Shown one piece after another: positions 15,936 to 23,797 of a stretch of 64,000 nt of DNA. Both the position numbers and the translations under genes were made by a program. The stretch covers positions 21,362 to 85,361 of the forward strand of contig JAZRNH010000059.1 of assembly GCA_045648025.1 (NCBI GenBank), given 5' to 3'. Origin of the DNA: RGIG1681 sp045648025 (GTDB taxonomy: Bacteria > Bacillota > Clostridia > Christensenellales > UBA1242). Under the pieces are notes generated by a model. The model was not told the origin of the DNA and did not search any database. It was given only the letters and a program-made list of their open reading frames with translations. Each line of letters opens with the position of its first letter. Positions within the stretch are counted from its first letter, which is position 1.

Positions 15936-16010
15936 GTTCCCTTAGTTAAATGGATATAACGGGGCCCTCCTAAGGCTCAGTTACAGGTTCGATTCCTGTA
16001 GGGAACACCA
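15936..16010 (+). tRNA. tRNA-Arg (anticodon CCT)
   Basis: Complete cloverleaf: acceptor GTTCCCT pairs with AGGGAAC; D-arm contains AGTTAAATGGATA; the anticodon loop CTCCTAA with stem GGGCC/GGCTC gives anticodon CCT, reading AGG; T-arm ACAGGTTCGATTCCTGT; CCA is encoded at 16008-16010. No separate promoter is evident. Confidence 0.95.
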
Positions 16011-16012
16011 AC

Positions 16013-16048
16013 AAAAAAAGTCACTTGAAATTCAAGTGACTTTTTATT
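16013..16048. terminator. Bidirectional terminator after tRNA-Arg
   Basis: Stem AAAAAGTCACTTGAA / TTCAAGTGACTTTTT with a 1-base centre; serves the tRNA transcript and the convergent 16049-17116 gene. Confidence 0.85.
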
Positions 16049-17116
16049 TTATTGTTTTTGTTTTGGATCTTTTGATTCAGCAGTTGCAGCAGCTTCATCT
16101 TTTGCTTTTTGTTCTTTTGCCATTCTCACAAAATAACTTGGAGATGGAAGGTCTTCTTTAATAAGCTTGTCCATTGGCATCTTTTTAAGAGTTGAAATAA
16201 ATTCATCACATTTGTCTAAGATATACTTTTCATCTCTTGAAACAATTTTTTCAACATCTCTTTTAAAGCAACTAATAATACTTGCTGCTTTGTCTTCATA
16301 AATTGTTCTCAAATAATAGCTTCCGCTTTGAGCCATTTCTTCAGCGATTGCAACTTTTTCTTCTGCAAGTTCAGCAATTGAAACTTGCTTTGCAGCGGTT
16401 CCATATTTCAAACCTTGAGTAGCACCATAAACCGCACTGCTAATCTTTTCGTATTCTTCAAATGTTGCAGTTTCACCTTTTTTTTGATATTTTTTATAAT
16501 CAGAATCAACTGCTTTTAATCTCTTTTTATATTCTGCAACTTCTCCTGCTAAGATTTTTTCAAAGTCAGCCGCTGCATCATCAATAACTTTTGTTGGGTC
16601 TGGAAGATTATAAACTTGAAGTTCAGAAAGTTTCATTCTTCTGAGATCATGAAGAATTTTTCCAACTGCATCTGAGCAGTGTGAATAAGCATCACCCATA
16701 CCGTTTTTCTTGAAGTTTGCATTATGACAGTCATTTTCAAAATTGGCAATTTTTGCAGCCATATCTTCGGCAAGAGGATCACGAAAAGCAATCATATCTT
16801 CGGCAGATACTCCTGTTTTTTCCAACTCTTTATTCATTGCTTTCAAAGCTCTTCTACAAGCCATCATACTGTGATTTTTAAATCCACCATACATTTTGTG
16901 GGTTTCATCAAGTCCACGACCTCTTGGGTCAGGAACAGGAACAAACTCATCACGATAAAAATATTCAACCGCCCTTTCAACTTGAAGATAATCATTAACA
17001 GTTGCAGATTGACCCTTTGCTAAATAATCTCTATAAACTTGATTTGCAGCAACAACTCTTCTTTTAATTTCAGAAATTCTAGAAGCGATATCGTCTTTAA
17101 CATTTTGTCTAGCCAT
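16049..17116 (-). CDS. Unrecognised helical protein with internal duplication
   Basis: A 355-aa, Ala/Lys/Glu-rich, helical cytosolic protein. Two copies of one unit can be aligned: residues about 18-52 (KRRVVAANQVYRDYLAKGQS then ATVNDYLQVERAV) and about 196-230 (KKRLKAVDSDYKKYQKKGET then ATFEEYEKISSAV), sharing Y..Y..KG..AT...Y.....AV. Between them are conserved-looking His/Cys residues (NHSMMACRR, NDCHNANFKK). The C-terminus is a low-complexity Lys/Ala/Glu tail. Ribosome site GGAGG. No family recognised; a scaffold or coiled-coil protein is likely. Confidence 0.75.
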   Translation of the reverse strand: MARQNVKDDIASRISEIKRRVVAANQVYRDYLAKGQSATVNDYLQVERAVEYFYRDEFVPVPDPRGRGLDETHKMYGGFKNHSMMACRRALKAMNKELEKTGVSAEDMIAFRDPLAEDMAAKIANFENDCHNANFKKNGMGDAYSHCSDAVGKILHDLRRMKLSELQVYNLPDPTKVIDDAAADFEKILAGEVAEYKKRLKAVDSDYKKYQKKGETATFEEYEKISSAVYGATQGLKYGTAAKQVSIAELAEEKVAIAEEMAQSGSYYLRTIYEDKAASIISCFKRDVEKIVSRDEKYILDKCDEFISTLKKMPMDKLIKEDLPSPSYFVRMAKEQKAKDEAAATAESKDPKQKQ

Positions 17117-17234
17117 AAACCATGATCCTCCGTCACATATTTACAATTATATTATACAATAATATAAACTGTATAGTCAAGTCTAAACAAATTTGAAAAA
17201 AATGTAACTATTTTATTTTTGTAGATTTTTCATT

Positions 17235-17262
17235 TTGAAAATTTTGCAAATTTTGGCATAAT
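17235..17262 (+). promoter_or_regulatory. Promoter of acyltransferase gene, probable leaderless start
   Basis: TTGAAA (17235-17240), 16-base spacer, CATAAT (17257-17262). The ATG at 17269 is 7 bases beyond the -10, where transcription would begin, and no ribosome site precedes it. Confidence 0.5.
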
Positions 17263-17268
17263 ATTCTT

Positions 17269-18033
17269 ATGGAAAAAGAAATATCAAAAGAAGAAATTCA
17301 ATCACAAAACAAACCAATTAAAAGCAAAAGAAAATGGTATTTTAGATTTTTGAAAAAAATTATGAAATGCAGATACAAACAACCTGCATTCATTTATCTT
17401 GGTGAAGAATTTGAAACCGGCTCAATAATTTTAAGCAACCACGAAGGCACAGATGCACCAATGTCGCTTGAAATTTATTCTGGAAAACCTCTTAGAATGT
17501 GGGGTGCCCACGAAATGAACTCTGGACTTATCAAAATGTATAAATATCAATCAAGAGTTTATTACCATAAAAAGAAACATTGGAACTTGCACCTTGCAAG
17601 ATTGTTTTGCTTGATTGCCAGTCCCCTCACCAATCTTTTTTATAGCGGTCTCAACTTAATTTCAACCTATCGCGATGGCAGACTCTCAAAAACCATCAAA
17701 GAATCTGTTGAAGCCATAAAAAACGGTGAAAATATTGTTATCTTTCCAGAAGACTCAACAAAGGGTTACTTAGAAGAACTTGAAGGTTTTTATGCTGGAT
17801 TTGCACTTCTTGCCGAATCTTGTTATAAAAAAGGCATAGATGTTCCAATCTTTGTAACTTATTTCAGAAAAAAAGATTTAGTTTATATTGTTGACAAACC
17901 TGTTTTATATTCAGAACTTAAAAAACAATTTTCAAACAAAAAAGAAATCGCAGCTCACCTTGTTAAAAGATGCAATGAACTTGGTCAAATGCAATTTAAC
18001 GAAGACACAATTGCCGCTACAAAAAACAAATAA
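17269..18033 (+). CDS. PlsC-like 1-acylglycerol-3-phosphate acyltransferase
   Basis: A 254-aa acyltransferase-family protein, likely at the inner face of the membrane in phospholipid synthesis. Motif 1 is LSNHEGTDAP (His58, Asp62), which is HX3D where the family normally has HX4D; motif 3 is VIFPEDSTKG in place of FPEGTRS; FYAGFALLAE follows as usual. The N-terminus is basic and a hydrophobic segment (LFCLIASPLTNLFY) lies near 115. Other LPLAT members could fit. There is no ribosome site and the promoter -10 ends 6 bases before the ATG, which suggests leaderless translation. A strong terminator follows. Confidence 0.75.
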   Translation: MEKEISKEEIQSQNKPIKSKRKWYFRFLKKIMKCRYKQPAFIYLGEEFETGSIILSNHEGTDAPMSLEIYSGKPLRMWGAHEMNSGLIKMYKYQSRVYYHKKKHWNLHLARLFCLIASPLTNLFYSGLNLISTYRDGRLSKTIKESVEAIKNGENIVIFPEDSTKGYLEELEGFYAGFALLAESCYKKGIDVPIFVTYFRKKDLVYIVDKPVLYSELKKQFSNKKEIAAHLVKRCNELGQMQFNEDTIAATKNK

Positions 18034-18035
18034 AC

Positions 18036-18064
18036 AAAAAGATGTGCCACCGCACATCTTTTTT
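18036..18064. terminator. Bidirectional terminator
   Basis: Stem AAAAAGATGTGC / GCACATCTTTTT, loop CACC, between convergent acyltransferase and CotH-like genes. Confidence 0.88.
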
Positions 18065-18069
18065 TATTT

Positions 18070-19755
18070 TTAAATATTTTCATCAAGCCAAGAAATTCTT
18101 CCTGCAAACCAATTATCAATATTTAAAATCATATTTTCAGCTGTTTTAAGACCTGATTTCCATCTAGGAATTTCAAATGTTAAAAGTTCATTATATACTT
18201 CAAGATTCATAGAATTTACTTTTGTTTTAACATCGTTCAAAATATCTGCTTTTGTTTCTTCAAACAATTGTTCATAAATTTCACAAAATTCATCAATTTC
18301 AAATAATAGTTTGTAATAAAAATGTGGTTCATATCTAAGTCTATAAAACATTTCTGCTGAATTAGGAGAGAATATTGAATCATAATCCCAAGTTGGTCCC
18401 ATACAAAGAGGAGAATCTGCTGAATCTTTTTTTGTTAGATAAATATTAGAACCACCAGAATCCCAAGTTCCTAAATAATCATGTGTCAAAATCCATTTTG
18501 CAAATGATGTATAGTCAATATAATTTGATAATTCATCACTCTTTTCAACCATCAATTCTTCAACTCTTGTGATATACTCTTTAATGTATGTATATTCTGT
18601 TGAATTTTCATCGAAATCATCTGGATCAGGCTCTTTAAATGTAAAATGAGCAAATGTATTTTGAGTTAACGGTGTTGTAAAGTGCATATCTTCTTTCCAC
18701 CAATAGGAGTCCTGTTCAATAATATAACCATCATCATCAATAGCACAACGAGATTGTTCATCGCCTTCACCCTTACCCTTTTCTGCACTTTCTGTAAGAA
18801 TATACAAGCCTCGATAATCTCCATTAACAAATAGTGTTACATATGAATGTGCGGTAGTATATGCCAAACCAACACTTTCACTAACCGCAGTTCCAATTGT
18901 TTGATTAAGAGAGTCTCCCGAACCTAAAAGAACCCAATCTTTGTTTTTATATTCTTTATCAGTTCTGTTTGACAATAAACCATCTAACAAATCTTTATTT
19001 TTTCCAAGTTTAACTTTTAATGAATTTTTTTCTACTGATGCAGAAGTATTTCCTCTTACTCTAATTCTGTCAGCATCTTCGCCATTAACATCAAGACTGG
19101 TATATAAATTATTGTTTTCACTATCATAAATTTCGATGGTTGAATAAACATATTCATTATCAACTATTGATGAACCAATGCAACCTGATGGTGCATAAAC
19201 AGTTCTATATGTTGGAATAATACCATCTTTTGTTGTTATTTCAACCCTAGGAAAATTAATTTCTTTTATATCTGGATTAAAATATCTTGAAAAAGATAAT
19301 TTTTCATATTCAATAGTTTCATCTGTTTCAAACTCTACTTCAAATTCATATAAAACACCTTTTTCTAGATTTAAAGTAAATGTGTGAACTCCCTTTCCAA
19401 GTTGACTATCTTCAGTTGAACCAGCACAACTTACAGAAACTGTTGTTGATTCAATTTCTTCTTTATCGTCCCATGAAATAGTTAATGCACCAGTTTCTGA
19501 AATAGAACTTGCAAAATTTGTCATAGCAACAACTGGAACCGGCTCTGGTGCTTCTGGAACTTCAGGTTCTTCTGGGTTTTCAGGTTCTTCTGGGGTTTCA
19601 GGTTCTTCCGGAGTATTTGGTGGTGTAATTGGTGTTTCTTGATTTGTTTGTGGAGATTCATTTGGAGTTGTTTTATCATTGGAATTACCACAAGCAACTA
19701 AAAAAGAACATATTAAAACTAAACATATTGATAAAATTTTTCTTATGTATTTCAT
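18070..19755 (-). CDS. CotH-like kinase domain lipoprotein
   Basis: A 561-aa exported lipoprotein. The start is set at ATG 19755 (AAAGGAG upstream), giving signal peptide MKYIRKILSICLVLICSFL and lipobox LVAC. A Pro/Glu/Thr linker with repeats of (P)EEPE follows (about 40-75), then a beta-rich module, then the CotH fold: RIRVRGNTSA, KNSLKVKLGK, DWVLLGSGDS, LFVNGDYRGLYILTES, a KGEGDEQ-type acidic loop and GPTWDYD. CotH proteins are secreted protein kinases of spore coats; many non-spore homologues are surface proteins of gut Firmicutes. Monocistronic with its own terminator context. Substrate unknown. Confidence 0.88.
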   Translation of the reverse strand: MKYIRKILSICLVLICSFLVACGNSNDKTTPNESPQTNQETPITPPNTPEEPETPEEPENPEEPEVPEAPEPVPVVAMTNFASSISETGALTISWDDKEEIESTTVSVSCAGSTEDSQLGKGVHTFTLNLEKGVLYEFEVEFETDETIEYEKLSFSRYFNPDIKEINFPRVEITTKDGIIPTYRTVYAPSGCIGSSIVDNEYVYSTIEIYDSENNNLYTSLDVNGEDADRIRVRGNTSASVEKNSLKVKLGKNKDLLDGLLSNRTDKEYKNKDWVLLGSGDSLNQTIGTAVSESVGLAYTTAHSYVTLFVNGDYRGLYILTESAEKGKGEGDEQSRCAIDDDGYIIEQDSYWWKEDMHFTTPLTQNTFAHFTFKEPDPDDFDENSTEYTYIKEYITRVEELMVEKSDELSNYIDYTSFAKWILTHDYLGTWDSGGSNIYLTKKDSADSPLCMGPTWDYDSIFSPNSAEMFYRLRYEPHFYYKLLFEIDEFCEIYEQLFEETKADILNDVKTKVNSMNLEVYNELLTFEIPRWKSGLKTAENMILNIDNWFAGRISWLDENI

Positions 19756-19819
19756 AATTTCTCCTTTTAGCATAGTTAATAACAATTTAATTCTATCTTT
19801 ATAAAAGAACTTTGTCAAT

Positions 19820-19846
19820 AAAAAAACACCTTCGCTTGAAGGTGTT
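19820..19846 (-). terminator. Terminator of P-loop-like gene
   Basis: Stem AACACCTTC / GAAGGTGTT, loop GCTT; the A-run before it gives the minus-strand U-tract. Confidence 0.8.
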
Positions 19847-19853
19847 AGTTGTT

Positions 19854-20369
19854 TTATTTTTTGAATATTTCTAACAGTTTATCGGCAAGATATTCACCTC
19901 TAAAAAGTTCAATTTTAAAGGCTGGTCTTTTATCAGTTACACTTGCCTCATAAAATTCATCAATTGGGTCAAGCATACTTCTAACAAAATTTGGTTGATT
20001 TCCCCTGTTAAGCATTCTCTGTTCAATTTCATCAATACAATCTTTTGAGTGATAAACCAAACAATAAGGAATTTGATTTTCATAAATCATTTCAACAATT
20101 TGTGGATTTGGAGCAAAAAGCAAAATCTTGTCAGTTTCTTTTAAATATTTCATAATTTGATTTTTGATATATTCTGTCGAATCTTCACGAAGTGGCTTTC
20201 CCCTGTTTCCTTTAAGTCTTTCCATCTCTGCAACAGACAATTTTTCATAGCCATATTTATATCTGGCTTTCATATCATCAAAATCAACAAACCTGTCATC
20301 AATTTCACAGAGATAACTTTTGCCCACTGCTGGGACACATACAAAAACTCTAATATCTTTTAATTCCAT
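19854..20369 (-). CDS. P-loop-like small kinase-like protein
   Basis: A 171-aa protein. The start at ATG 20369 has AAAGGAG upstream; an open frame extends 14 codons further without a ribosome site. The N-terminus VFVCVPAVGKSYLCE resembles a Walker A loop with a relaxed first part (PAVGKS) and is followed by FVDFDDMKARY, a typical acidic motif of phage-type nucleotide kinases. A basic lid-like segment (ERLKGNRGKPLRE) and a KILLFAPNP strand follow. Likely binds a nucleotide; substrate unknown. It may descend from a phage gene. Monocistronic. Confidence 0.6.
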   Translation of the reverse strand: MELKDIRVFVCVPAVGKSYLCEIDDRFVDFDDMKARYKYGYEKLSVAEMERLKGNRGKPLREDSTEYIKNQIMKYLKETDKILLFAPNPQIVEMIYENQIPYCLVYHSKDCIDEIEQRMLNRGNQPNFVRSMLDPIDEFYEASVTDKRPAFKIELFRGEYLADKLLEIFKK

Positions 20370-20527
20370 AAAACTCCTTTTGAAATTTAAGATATTTTTA
20401 TTATAATACATTAAACAAAAAATGTCAAAATTGAATTTATTGCATAATTAATTTAAATTATTCAAAAAATAATATTATGCTAACAAAGTTATTAATGTGC
20501 TTAATTTTTTCACTTCACGGAGGTTTT

Positions 20528-20944
20528 ATGGAAACAAATCAAATTGGATTAACCGACAAATTTGCCTTAGCTGCCGCCATCACAATTTATGATAATGATG
20601 AAACTTTCAGTTTTTCAAAAGGCGACGACAAGTTTGAATCTGTTTTATCTTCATTAAAATTTATAACCCAAAACAGCCACGAAATGCCTGGCTTTGCAGT
20701 CAGCCTAGACAACGAAACCAAACAGGCAATTCAAAACGGCAGATGGCTTGAACTTGAATTTAAAAAAACACAAAAATATAATGATATGCCATTTGACTCA
20801 CTTTTAATTGAGGTTTCAAAAGATTATTCAGGTTTCAATTTAATAAGAAAAACAAATGGCAAATATGAAGGCAGATGTTTTTATTTAAATTTAAGCCAAA
20901 ATATGGAACCACTTTATAACACCATAGAGTCTATAATTAAATGA
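20528..20944 (+). CDS. Hypothetical 138-aa protein
   Basis: A soluble mixed alpha/beta protein of unknown function. The start is set at ATG 20528, which has a strong GGAGG 5 bases upstream; an in-frame ATG at 20477 lacks one. Begins METNQIGLTDKFALAAAITIYD; contains a RWLELEFKKTQ strand and ends in a Leu/Ile-rich helix. No motif recognised. Its stop codon forms part of a terminator hairpin. It stands alone between a minus-strand kinase-like gene and the tandem transporters. Confidence 0.7.
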   Translation: METNQIGLTDKFALAAAITIYDNDETFSFSKGDDKFESVLSSLKFITQNSHEMPGFAVSLDNETKQAIQNGRWLELEFKKTQKYNDMPFDSLLIEVSKDYSGFNLIRKTNGKYEGRCFYLNLSQNMEPLYNTIESIIK

Positions 20945-20967
20945 ACTATTTTTTAGTTCATTTTTTT
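20942..20967 (+). terminator. Terminator including the stop codon
   Basis: TGAACTA / TAGTTCA followed by seven T; the TGA stop is inside the stem. Confidence 0.8.
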
Positions 20968-21000
20968 ATATTTTTTATTATTTTTTAACATTTTTATTTT

Positions 21001-21025
21001 TTGGCAGTCCGATTGTTTGCCAATC
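21001..21025. promoter_or_regulatory. Nested inverted repeats at the transporter promoter
   Basis: TTGGCA (21001-21006) N11 TGCCAA (21018-21023), and GATTG (21011-21015) N5 CAATC (21021-21025). Both cover the -35 TTGCCA, as expected for a repressor operator. Confidence 0.4.
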
Positions 21026-21045
21026 AAAGATTATAAAGGTATAAT
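21017..21045 (+). promoter_or_regulatory. Promoter of tandem transporter genes
   Basis: TTGCCA (21017-21022), 17-base spacer, TATAAT (21040-21045). Confidence 0.65.
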
Positions 21046-21074
21046 GTATATGCAAAATATACAAAGGAAATTTT

Positions 21075-22400
21075 ATGGCAAAAACAAAATTAACAAAAAA
21101 TCAATCTGCACTTTTAACTGTGCAACTTATAAGAATTATATTAGAGCTTTTCACAAGCACATTCTTAACATCACACATCATATCACTTAGCCCAGACAAC
21201 ATTTTTGGCTCAGGACTATTCAATGTAGCAATTCTTTACATTTCACAATACATTGCATACATTTTGATTTATTCAATCAACAGTTATTTCGTTGATAAAA
21301 GCAATAGAGTCAATTTCCTCAGAATTGGAATATTTGTAAATGCTTGTTTCGTAATTGCAATTGTTTTGTGGGGTGAAATCATTTCACAATGGATTGTTCT
21401 CGCTGGTGCAATATGCGGTATATCAAATGCTTTCTATTATTCAAGTTTCAATGTAATGAAAAACGAACTTGTAAACCGAATTTATATGAAGAAATTCAGC
21501 ATTTTAAACACTGTGTTCACAAACCTTATCAATGTAATATTCCCAACTCTTTTGGGTCTTGTTATTGATGTTTCTTCATACTCAACAATCGCACTTTATG
21601 TTGTTGTTATCATTATTATTCAATTTGTAATTTCACTCTTTATCAAAGCTCCAAAACCAAGTGATTCAAAGCTTGAAGTAATGAAATATTTAAGATATTT
21701 AAAAGAAAACAAAACCGACCGCAACAAAATCAAATACACATATTACAACGGTTTACTTGCGGGTATCAAAACAACCTATAAAATTGTAATTATTATTCTT
21801 ACAATTTTCGCATTTAAAACAAACTTAAGCCTTGGTTTGCTTTCATCTGTATTTTCACTCATCACTATTGGACTTTTAATTTTATACAGAAAAGCAGAAG
21901 ATAAACCAAAAACAAACAAGCTTTTAATTTACTTAACTGTGGGAACTCTTCCACTCATTGCTTGTATAATCTTTATGATTATCACAAACAAGGCAACATT
22001 TATCATTTTAAACTGTTTCCTCACAATTGCAATTTACTTCTCTGACTATTACGGCGATGCTGAAAGAGATGCAATTATCAAAAACCTTGGTCACTTTGAA
22101 TTTATTGCAGAACACAACTTGATTCACGATGTAATGAAATATATCGTTAGCATTTTTGTTTATATTATGTTCATTATCGTAGCAACTTTTGAAAGCATCA
22201 CTGCATTTAAAATATTGCTTCTTGCAATGATTGCAATTTGTCCATTTAAATTCTTTATGATGTATAAACAAAGACTTGTTAGAAAACAATTCGAAAAAGA
22301 ACTCAAAGAACAAAAAGCTGCTGAAAGAGCCGCTCAAAAAGCTTTAGAACAAGCAGCAAATGAATCACCTGCAAAAGAAACTGTTGCAGAACAAAAATAA
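21075..22400 (+). CDS. MFS-like membrane transporter (first paralogue)
   Basis: A 441-aa polytopic membrane protein with about 10-12 hydrophobic segments. Sequence features recall divergent MFS carriers: an NSYFVDKSNRVN cytoplasmic loop in the place of the MFS motif A region and a YYSSFNVMKNEL segment after helix 4. The C-terminus is a long cytoplasmic Lys/Glu/Ala tail. It is followed after 16 bases by a close paralogue with the same order of motifs (ELFTSTFLTSHI, FVDKSNR, ERDAIIKN). Ribosome site AAGGAAA. Shared promoter with nested inverted repeats. Substrate cannot be inferred; the pair may work as a heterodimer or have split duties. Confidence 0.8.
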   Translation: MAKTKLTKNQSALLTVQLIRIILELFTSTFLTSHIISLSPDNIFGSGLFNVAILYISQYIAYILIYSINSYFVDKSNRVNFLRIGIFVNACFVIAIVLWGEIISQWIVLAGAICGISNAFYYSSFNVMKNELVNRIYMKKFSILNTVFTNLINVIFPTLLGLVIDVSSYSTIALYVVVIIIIQFVISLFIKAPKPSDSKLEVMKYLRYLKENKTDRNKIKYTYYNGLLAGIKTTYKIVIIILTIFAFKTNLSLGLLSSVFSLITIGLLILYRKAEDKPKTNKLLIYLTVGTLPLIACIIFMIITNKATFIILNCFLTIAIYFSDYYGDAERDAIIKNLGHFEFIAEHNLIHDVMKYIVSIFVYIMFIIVATFESITAFKILLLAMIAICPFKFFMMYKQRLVRKQFEKELKEQKAAERAAQKALEQAANESPAKETVAEQK

Positions 22401-22416
22401 CTTTAAGGAAAACATT

Positions 22417-23655
22417 ATGCCTCACTTAAACAGAACACAAAAATCTCTTATTGCTGTGCATATTCTTAGAATGGTGCTAGAACTTTTCACTAGCACCTTT
22501 TTAACATCACACATTGTTTCCCTCACCCCAGACAATATGCTGGGTGACGGACTATTCAATGTTGGACTTTTCTACATTTCTCAATTTTTTGTATATGCAG
22601 TATTTTATCTTTTAGTTAGTCACTTTGTTGACAAAAGTAACAGAATCGGATTTTTAAGATTCGGAATTGTTATTTATGTGTTTTTGCTTATTGCCATCGT
22701 GTTCTGGGGCGAACAACTTTCAAAATGGATTGTTCTTGCTGGTTCACTCATTGGTTTTTCAGATGCTTTTTATTATTCAAGCTATCTTGTAATGAAAAAC
22801 GAACTCACAAACCGCAAAAACATCAAGAACTACAATATTCACACAACCATCTTAACCAACATAACAAAAATTATTGTTCCAACAATTTTAGGTTTATTAA
22901 TTGATGTTTCATCTTATTCAAATATTGCAATTTATGTAATCATTTTATCAGTAATTGAATTTGCTATTTCATTTATGATAAAATCACAAAAACCTGAAAA
23001 TTCAAGTTTTGAACTCAAAGAATATTTCTCATATTTAAAACAAAACAAAGATATTAGAAAAAAAATCAAATACACATATTTCAATGCTGCCCTTGTTGGT
23101 CCAAAAAGCACTTATAAAATAATTGTAGTTGTTCTCACAATTTACACATTTAAAACAAATTTAAGTCTTGGACTTTTAACTTCAATATTTTCAATTATCA
23201 CAATGCTTTTATTAATGCTCTACAAAAAATTTGATAGTCAAAAAAATTTAAGACAAACACCAATTTATTTAAGCATCGGCATCTTACCTGTTATTGCCTG
23301 TGTTATTATGGTTATATGGCTCAACAAAACCACTCTTATTGTTTATAATGCCTTTTTAACTATTGCTATTTATTTTTCTGAATATTTTGGCAGCACCGAA
23401 AGAGATGCCATCATTAAAAATGTTGGAAAGTATGAATATATTGCAGAGCATCAATTTATTGTTGAAACCGTTCAAGATATCAGCAGAATCATCTCTTATG
23501 GCCTCTTTGTAATTGTTGGTTTAATTTCAAGCATAACCGCATTTAAAGTGTTGCTTTTATTTTTAATTTTAATCAACCCTATCAAATATTTGGTTATGAA
23601 CAAACAAAGAAGAATTAGAAAAGAATTTGAAAAACAAGCAGAATCTGCTGCTTAA
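22417..23655 (+). CDS. MFS-like membrane transporter (second paralogue)
   Basis: A 412-aa paralogue of the gene just upstream; both share long identical blocks such as ELFTSTFLTSHI near the N-terminus and AIYFS(D/E)Y(Y/F)G ahead of ERDAIIKN. The start is ATG 22417 with TAAGGAAA upstream; an open frame extends 19 codons into the previous gene without support. It lacks the long Ala/Glu C-terminal tail of its neighbour. The tandem arrangement shows local gene duplication followed by divergence. A terminator follows. Substrate unknown. Confidence 0.8.
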   Translation: MPHLNRTQKSLIAVHILRMVLELFTSTFLTSHIVSLTPDNMLGDGLFNVGLFYISQFFVYAVFYLLVSHFVDKSNRIGFLRFGIVIYVFLLIAIVFWGEQLSKWIVLAGSLIGFSDAFYYSSYLVMKNELTNRKNIKNYNIHTTILTNITKIIVPTILGLLIDVSSYSNIAIYVIILSVIEFAISFMIKSQKPENSSFELKEYFSYLKQNKDIRKKIKYTYFNAALVGPKSTYKIIVVVLTIYTFKTNLSLGLLTSIFSIITMLLLMLYKKFDSQKNLRQTPIYLSIGILPVIACVIMVIWLNKTTLIVYNAFLTIAIYFSEYFGSTERDAIIKNVGKYEYIAEHQFIVETVQDISRIISYGLFVIVGLISSITAFKVLLLFLILINPIKYLVMNKQRRIRKEFEKQAESAA

Positions 23656-23666
23656 TTAAAAACAAT

Positions 23667-23697
23667 AAAAAATACCTAAAAAAATAGGTATTTTTTT
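23667..23697 (+). terminator. Terminator of the transporter pair
   Basis: Stem AAATACCTA / TAGGTATTT, loop of six A, then T-run. Confidence 0.8.
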
Positions 23698-23745
23698 ATT
23701 TTATTTAAACACGGCTGCAAATATCACCGCAAATTTTCAACATTA

Positions 23746-23774
23746 TTGACAATATATATTATTTATGATATAAT
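23746..23774 (+). promoter_or_regulatory. Consensus promoter
   Basis: TTGACA (23746-23751), 17-base spacer, TATAAT (23769-23774): a perfect sigma-A promoter for the 23798 gene. Confidence 0.8.
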
Positions 23775-23797
23775 AACCATATATGGGGAGTGTCAAT

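Noticed and set aside
15936..16010. Attachment site at the tRNA-Arg 3' end
   Set aside because: No second copy of the tRNA 3' end was seen in the window and no integrase lies nearby.
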